Source: Glossina fuscipes (lineage: Eukaryota > Arthropoda > Insecta > Diptera > Glossinidae). From it: a DNA stretch of 64,000 nucleotides. The DNA is taken from NCBI RefSeq assembly GCF_014805625.2, contig NW_023998562.1, forward strand, positions 530,213 through 594,212, read 5' to 3'. The position numbers were made by a program, and so were the translations under genes. The notes under the pieces are model-generated. The model made no database searches and was not told the origin of the DNA. It saw only the letters and a list, made by a program, of their open reading frames with translations. Shown one piece after another: positions 58,102 through 64,000 of the stretch; position 1 is the stretch's first letter; each line of letters opens with the position of its first letter.

Positions 58102-58502
58102 TCACAATATCATGCTAATCAATTGTATGAGTTCTTCGACGTCTCTGGATGTTACAAATGCAATAACAAAATTTGTGTACACATTTTCCGATAGTTCGCG
58201 GCAAAAGCGATCGGCAAGTTTACGAACTAATTGCTAGCGACAACCACTCTTTGTAGTTCTTGCCGTAATTGTTCATCGTCAGCGCCACTTAACATAATAG
58301 CAGACAGAAATTTGAATTCGGGTCTATTAAGCGCATCCTGAATACAGTTTACTTGTGTATCGTCGGTCTGCCTATTATGACTATTAATCTTTCCATTGAT
58401 TATTATGGCGAACGCACTTGTCGTTTGCGGTTTATCTAAACCAAAATGTGATTGAAATCGATACTCCCACGCTTGGTAAATAAACTCATTTACAATTAAA
58501 TT
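58102..58502 (-). pseudogene. Unidentified exon, frameshifted
   Basis: On the minus strand a strong acceptor ('ttttctcttttaag') ends at 58503 and is followed at once by an open frame. The frame contains FIYQAWEYRFQSHFGLDKPQ, SAFAIIINGKINSHN, CIQDALNRPEFKFLSAIMLS and GADDEQLRQELQRVV. A one-base shift then leads to LVRKLADRFCRELSENVYTN and FVTSRDVEELIQLISMI with a stop at 58102. The two frames read smoothly through the shift, so this is almost surely a real protein exon that has been broken. I do not recognise the family. Confidence 0.55.
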
Positions 58503-58509
58503 CTTAAAA

Positions 58510-60357
58510 GAGAAAAATATTAATAAAAGCTGAAAACTGCAACTCTTCAGGGTGATGTTTTTTTATTATTATTTAATAAACCATTTTTAAAGTTCATGTG
58601 CGCATATTGTTTCTTAACGTGCACCGTAAACTGCAATGTAACATATTAACCCAGTTTTGGGAGCTCATTTTACTTGTCAATTCAGTCGTCGTTGTTGTTA
58701 TTTAATTAAAACATTTTTTAAAAAATGAAAAAAAATACGTTACGGTGACTCTCTCTCTGGCTTAAATCAATGTTCGTTTAATGATTTGTTATATTTTTAT
58801 AACCATCTTCGAATGGCGACAGTTTACTCCTTTTAGCATCCCATTTGTAACAGGTGAGAGAATTATGACCGATTACAAAGATTTTCTGAATAGGAGTTGT
58901 GGTCTAAATCGCTGTTATTTGTTATTTCTACGCTCTGGAGGTCGAGATCTGAGTTACCTTTATACTTTTAATAAATATTCGAATACACAAGGAAGAATGA
59001 ATAATAGGTAATACGAAGCATAAGGAAAACTATTTTAAAAAAAGTTGATCCCCTTCTTTAAAAAGTTTCGATGCTGCAGCAACGAGAAATGGCCCTTTAA
59101 TCCTTTCGAATACATAGGTTAACATTCACATCATCTTCTTCGCGCCTATTTTGTCTTGCGCCTTGCTCGAATTGGGTGGGGACCCTGTTCAGTACGCTTG
59201 CAGCACCAATCACTAGTTCTCTTCCACTTCTCAGCATCCGCTATTAACCACCATCCAAATAACCTGATACCGGAACATCTCAGCAAATATTCGCATATAA
59301 AACTTTTTATATAAACCTTTTTTTTTAAGTGCATCTGCCACTATTTTAAAAAGGACTGACGGTATCATAATCCAAAAGTGAACTCACGGCAATCCTCCTC
59401 TTACTTTAAAATGTCGCTCACATTTCATAAGATTACTTGATGGCTAAGGTTCACATATTTCGGCTGTTGGTTTTAATAACACAAGTTACAGACAAGTAAC
59501 ATAAACTTCTGCAGGGTGGATGTGATCACCAGTTGTCCACTTACTGAAAGAAATATTGACAATGTAAATAATTTTCATGGCGGGTCTTAACACTTTTTTA
59601 ATACTTCTATCATGTTTAATCGTTCGTTATTAAATAACGTTCCCGCTTACTTGCCAAAGACTAAGGATGCCAACAAGAAACAAAAAGACTTAGATCATTT
59701 TAGACTTTCTGCGTCTATTAAAAATATAAATCTGAAGTTTTTTGGCATTTAAATTTAAACTATACAATTAGCCCGTCAGTGCGTACGTCCCTATGTCTGC
59801 TGTTGAAATACTTACGGCTGCAGACTTCAAATAAGACGCCGCGAGTAGCCTTTCATTTCTTTAGTTCTTTAGTTCACGTAGAGCTCAAAAACAGTGTGAT
59901 CCATTTATAGTAAATAAATAATCGCAAGTTATATTTTTAGCAGGTATGTAACGATGCTTTCGGAGAGTTCAATACAAAAGCGACCCCCATTGCCCAACCG
60001 TTTAGGCAAAATATGCAATTTTTGTTCAGTGAGTTGTTTCGAATAGGAGGATATTCGAAATTCGACCAAAACTTTTTTGCTTGTTTTTCGTCAATCTTAA
60101 GAAATTTTCAATAACATAACAAGCTTCGTTTAAGATGAGTCCGCTGCTAAGTACATCTCAGCAAACTTTTGTTTTTCTCGTTTTTAATTGCTTGCAATTA
60201 GTTGGTAGTGTGCAAGGTCGTTCGTTTATTTCATAATTCGATTAACAAGACTGGCTCAGCCCTTGTCATACAATAGCTGTTTATTTATTTAAAGTGCATC
60301 ATTATAAGTAAGTCTGATATGCTGGCTGATCAATAAAGCGGTAACGTGGTGTTAGTC

Positions 60358-60388
<31 letters not shown>

Positions 60389-62860
60389 TACTGAAGCCGA
60401 CTTTTGTCTGCTTGTATCTTAATTAAAATAATCAGTTTAAGTTGCCGGCCGGCCGGCTTTCTGTAAATTAGTTTTTATTATATTATGTATTGATTTATAT
60501 TGAAATGCACTCTGATTTAAACGTAAATACAATCGGTATTTTCAAATCAAAGCGTATTTATCATTATATATTGTTCGTTGTCTCTGCTCTATTTGTAAAA
60601 TCGAGACCATATTTACTTAAAAGTACATATATAATATTAAAAAATATTGTCATAATTTTGATATTTCTAATATGCCTTATCTCTAAAACGTCTAGTAAAA
60701 GGTCTGACAATAACGCCTACATTTTAACATATTTTCATGAAAATTAAATGTCAACTAAGAACTATTCACCACTACACAGCCCTAACCAGTGTCCGGAAGG
60801 TCCAGTCGATCATTGAAAAAATCATTTAAAACCTGAAGTTAGCAGCTAGCAGACATGCAAAGGATTTTCACGTGTAGCACTATTATGAAAGTCTGCAGAT
60901 TAAACACCAATACTTGTTGGAAAGAATGACAAGCGTGGGTTTTGTGCACCTTTGGCTGAGGAAAATAATACGTTCCACGGGGATGGATATAAATTATGGG
61001 GTAAGAGGGATATACATAACAAGCTCTATTTGCTTACTGTCAACGATCCAATAGTAAAGGAATGAATAAAATTTTAGCGAAAGGGAAAAGATTGAACTCG
61101 TTTGTAAGATAATAAGGACAACATTTATTAACAAAGACGAACCGAATAGGCTTATGAGGAATGTTAGAAATGGGAGCTTAATTGTTTGACAAAATGTACA
61201 TAAAAAGCATATGCTTATATATCGCTGGCTGCGTTATAATTATGTACAATGTAATGCTTGGGTTTATTACGCGGTCATGAAATATGTTATTACATGAAAC
61301 AAGAAACATTAAAGTTTAATTAATACAAATATATTCATATATTTAATATTTATCAGTCATGAGATAGAATTTAATATTTCGCAACCCTTTTTCATTTCAC
61401 TGATACCCACAACGGGAATAAAAACGCCTGCTTTATTGTTCCTCGCGCAAGTTATGAAAATATTTGTAGGCCAAAGATACCGAAGTCAGAAGTCAAATTG
61501 TTAAGCAAAAAATGAAAATAGAACGCTAGCATAGCGCGAAACTGTACTTTGATATGTACAAATATACATATAAAACATATCGGAAATTTTACGAAGAAAA
61601 AGAATCATAGATTTCATGTGAAACGTAATCGTAATCATAAGTAGAAACATATTATCGTGGAAGCCACCGCACGGGGCGGCTGAGACAATGGAGAATCTAT
61701 AGAAACTATCTTCTTGAACATGAACACAGACGCACGCACTTCCATATCCAGGGCTGTGTATACATATGTAAATTTGTACATTACATATAAATATATGTAT
61801 ATATAAATACATATATACGTACATACATATGTAGATGTATACATAAACATAAACTTAGTGGATCTTTGTCATCAGCACAACAATCATACTATCGTCACAA
61901 GACGAACCTCTCATCGTCATCAAGAGGGGTCGCTTTTAAACGGGATCGCAAAAATAAATAACTACAACGAAAACAAAAGCTGGGACCGATTTTTTTGCAC
62001 ACCAACCGCTTTTATCCGAGAAAAGACTAAAGAAGATGAGAATGCTAAATTTTCATGCCCCGTAATGTTGGATGAGCCTGGTCGATTTTTACTATTTTGT
62101 AGATTAGTTTTATGGTGTATCTTCTGTAATTTAAAGGTAACGAGCAAAAAACAGGTTCTTTTTTTACTTTTGAGAACCAAGTTGTTTTCACTTTACGTTG
62201 TACAATGGCTGTATTGTTTGATCAATTTGGCCTAGTCTCAATATCAGTCTACGTGCAAAAACTTCCGAAGTCAGAACGTTTGCGACAGATATACATAAAC
62301 AGCTGGACTAGTGAATGTTCTTAGATTTACAATTTTGTGCTGACCAAGTTAATGGACACTTTTCTCTCTAAAGTTTCCCACTGCGCGTTGCAAACGTTTT
62401 AACAAAATTATTATAACACCATATTTGGGTAGTGGGAATAACAACAAAATTAACAATGAGAAGGAGCGCAAATAACTAGTGGGCAGTTTGCGATCACTTG
62501 TCTATCTAAAAAAGTGACGGAGTACAATGTTGTACGTGCATGACTTCTCTTTATTCGCTTATTTGTTTTTCTTTTTTCGGTTCAGTTTTATAAGAAGACA
62601 ACAAACCTATTTTGTATTTTATGCGGGATTTTAAATTGATCTTAACGAAGCTTAATTGATTGGGCATGTAGTGGTACTCGTATCTATACAATTTTAGATA
62701 TACACATGTACAAACCCCTGGATACGCCTGTTTGCCTGTAGCCGTTTAAGGCAAAACATTGATATATAACATCATATGAAGTACACAGTGCAAATGATAC
62801 TTGAAATAGTCATTAGCTGCGCCATATTGAAATTTTCAAAGTTCTATACGACAACAAACA
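58510..62860. other. Unassigned DNA
   Basis: A (TA)n run lies at about 60363-60390. A TACATA-rich stretch at about 61760-61850 makes the minus-strand frames there low in complexity. Frames at 58781-59011, 59334-59146 (minus) and 61858-62235 have no recognised domain, although the last is long (125 codons). I see no tandem array or element end that can be named. Confidence 0.3.
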
Positions 62861-62864
62861 AATA

Positions 62865-63110
62865 CTAAAAAGCGTAGTCGATTGATTGCTCGAAAAGTTT
62901 TTGTAGGCTTTCTATACAAACTTTTTCGAAAGCTAAATAAATTCCTGTGGCAGCTGATAGTTTTCGAAAGATACGACGAGCATGTATTCCATTTGATGGG
63001 GGAAGTTTGAATAGAGAGCCATCGAGAATTTTTGTCATATAGCAGCCATGTACTCTTCACCTCTATACACTTGTTAAACATACACATTAGTGCAAGCCGC
63101 TAGCCTGGAT
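62865..63110 (-). pseudogene. Unidentified coding-like fragment
   Basis: The minus-strand reading near 63055-62865 gives YMTKILDGSLFKLPPSNGIH, ARRIFRKLSAATGIYLAFEK and VCIESLQKLFEQSIDYAF, followed by TAG. Upstream of it a further in-phase stretch (KSRLAACTNVYV) contains a stop. It is not the frame with the longest open stretch, but it looks far more like natural protein. The family is unknown to me. Confidence 0.4.
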
Positions 63111-63129
63111 TTAATCACATTTGGTAATA

Positions 63130-64000
63130 AATGGAAAATTCCTGATGACTTCTCGTAACGTTGATATCGCAATTTTTTGTCCTAATTGCCAAAATTGGAA
63201 AATTGCAAAGGAATTTATCATTTCAAAAGATGACTGCAACAACTTTAAAAGACGACTATATCATGTCTCTAAACTCTATCCAGAAGTGGCGTAAACGTTC
63301 CGAACGACCCAATATATGTATAAATGCGTACACATATACAGCCATGAGCGCATAAATATCACGAATTTAAAAGAAAATTTTCCAAATTTTTTTAATTGTA
63401 TAGTTAAACGATTTGTTTTTTTTTATTTGATAACATTATTTAGCAATGCGACAAGGACATTGACCATTATTTTTTTGTTTTTTCACTAAAGAAAACATTA
63501 ATACTATGAAATAACTAACGCAAAGTGCCGACCTTAATCCTACTAGAAAATTGTGATATTCCGCTAAAAATTTTTAAAAACAACAAGTGGTTTTAAAGAA
63601 ATAACAAAGAAGGCTCGAATTGTAATACGAAGAAAGCACGTCAGAAGCTTACCGAAGGCGTGGAACTCAGATATCAAGCAGTATAATACATAAGTTGGTA
63701 TACAGCACGAGATAGTACAAGTAGTAATATTAAAATCAATTTCGGCTGAATCTTTTCTACCCACCGTCAAATGAAAAAATGAAATTTCAATAATCTATAA
63801 TAACAGACGAACCTGATCGCTTTAAACTATTTTTATAGACTACACATTGAAATTTTTATCGTTTTACTTCTAAAAGTAAAGAATTCTTCCATTTAATGGT
63901 GGCCTATGTGCTTTAGCCAATTTCGATAACAACTCGCCTACAAGGACTATTAAGTTTCTCGATGTCGATCTCTTAATATTTGCGAGGAGAAAACACAGAT
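63130..64000. other. Unassigned AT-rich DNA
   Basis: No gene or repeat is recognised in the last 0.9 kb of the window. Confidence 0.3.

Noticed and set aside
61501..61850. Minus-strand frames of 107 and 71 codons
   Set aside because: They translate a TACATA-rich low-complexity tract (Tyr/Ile/Cys-rich), so they are not credible proteins.

Overview
The window is insect nuclear DNA, most likely from a higher fly. Three things point there. The genes have short exons, GT-AG introns and no bacterial organisation. The recognisable proteins resemble Drosophila proteins: mitochondrial malate dehydrogenase Mdh2, dyskerin/Nop60B, Slu7, protein kinase D and 2-hydroxyacyl-CoA lyase. The background is AT-rich with I-, jockey- and CR1-like non-LTR retrotransposons. 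A tephritid or other schizophoran fly fits well, but the species cannot be fixed from the sequence. There are no operons or CRISPR arrays, and I saw no clear tRNA or rRNA gene.

Layout. Positions 1-7000 hold minisatellites, one possible degenerate exon and a jockey-type reverse transcriptase remnant (about 4.1-4.9 kb). A two-exon 5' fragment of the dyskerin gene lies at 7.03-7.34 kb. From 8.2 to 17.9 kb lies a patchwork of broken non-LTR elements: an RT piece, an RNase H piece, a 5' piece of an I-type element, a gag/endonuclease piece and an I-type 3' tail. Tandem repeats of 49 and 87 bp lie among them. A broken, intron-containing Slu7 copy (21.9-23.1 kb, minus) lies beside a decayed gene for a coiled-coil plus Ulp1-type cysteine protease (23.4-27.4 kb, plus). 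A 2.46-kb foldback DNA element splits that protease gene, with a perfect 9-bp target duplication. A nearly complete I-clade retrotransposon fills 29.2-34.9 kb on the minus strand. A truncated relative of the foldback element with tandem terminal repeats follows at 35.3-36.1 kb.

The right half contains the only two genes that look fully functional. They are tandem four-exon copies of mitochondrial malate dehydrogenase (39.3-42.5 kb and 53.1-55.2 kb, both plus), each encoding 336 residues with identical exon structure. Between them lie a zinc-finger exon piece, a broken 2-hydroxyacyl-CoA lyase copy, a jockey RT remnant, a 20-bp tandem repeat, a broken protein kinase D copy and an ORF1-like retroelement piece. 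From 55.3 kb to the end I see mostly unassigned DNA with two unidentified coding-like fragments (58.1-58.5 and 62.9-63.1 kb, minus).

As a whole this looks like a transposon-rich, possibly heterochromatic or sex-chromosome-like segment. It has accumulated DNA-level, intron-bearing fragments of unrelated genes around an old but maintained Mdh2 duplication. The most unusual structures are the foldback element nested in the Ulp1-like gene and the collection of intron-containing gene fragments.
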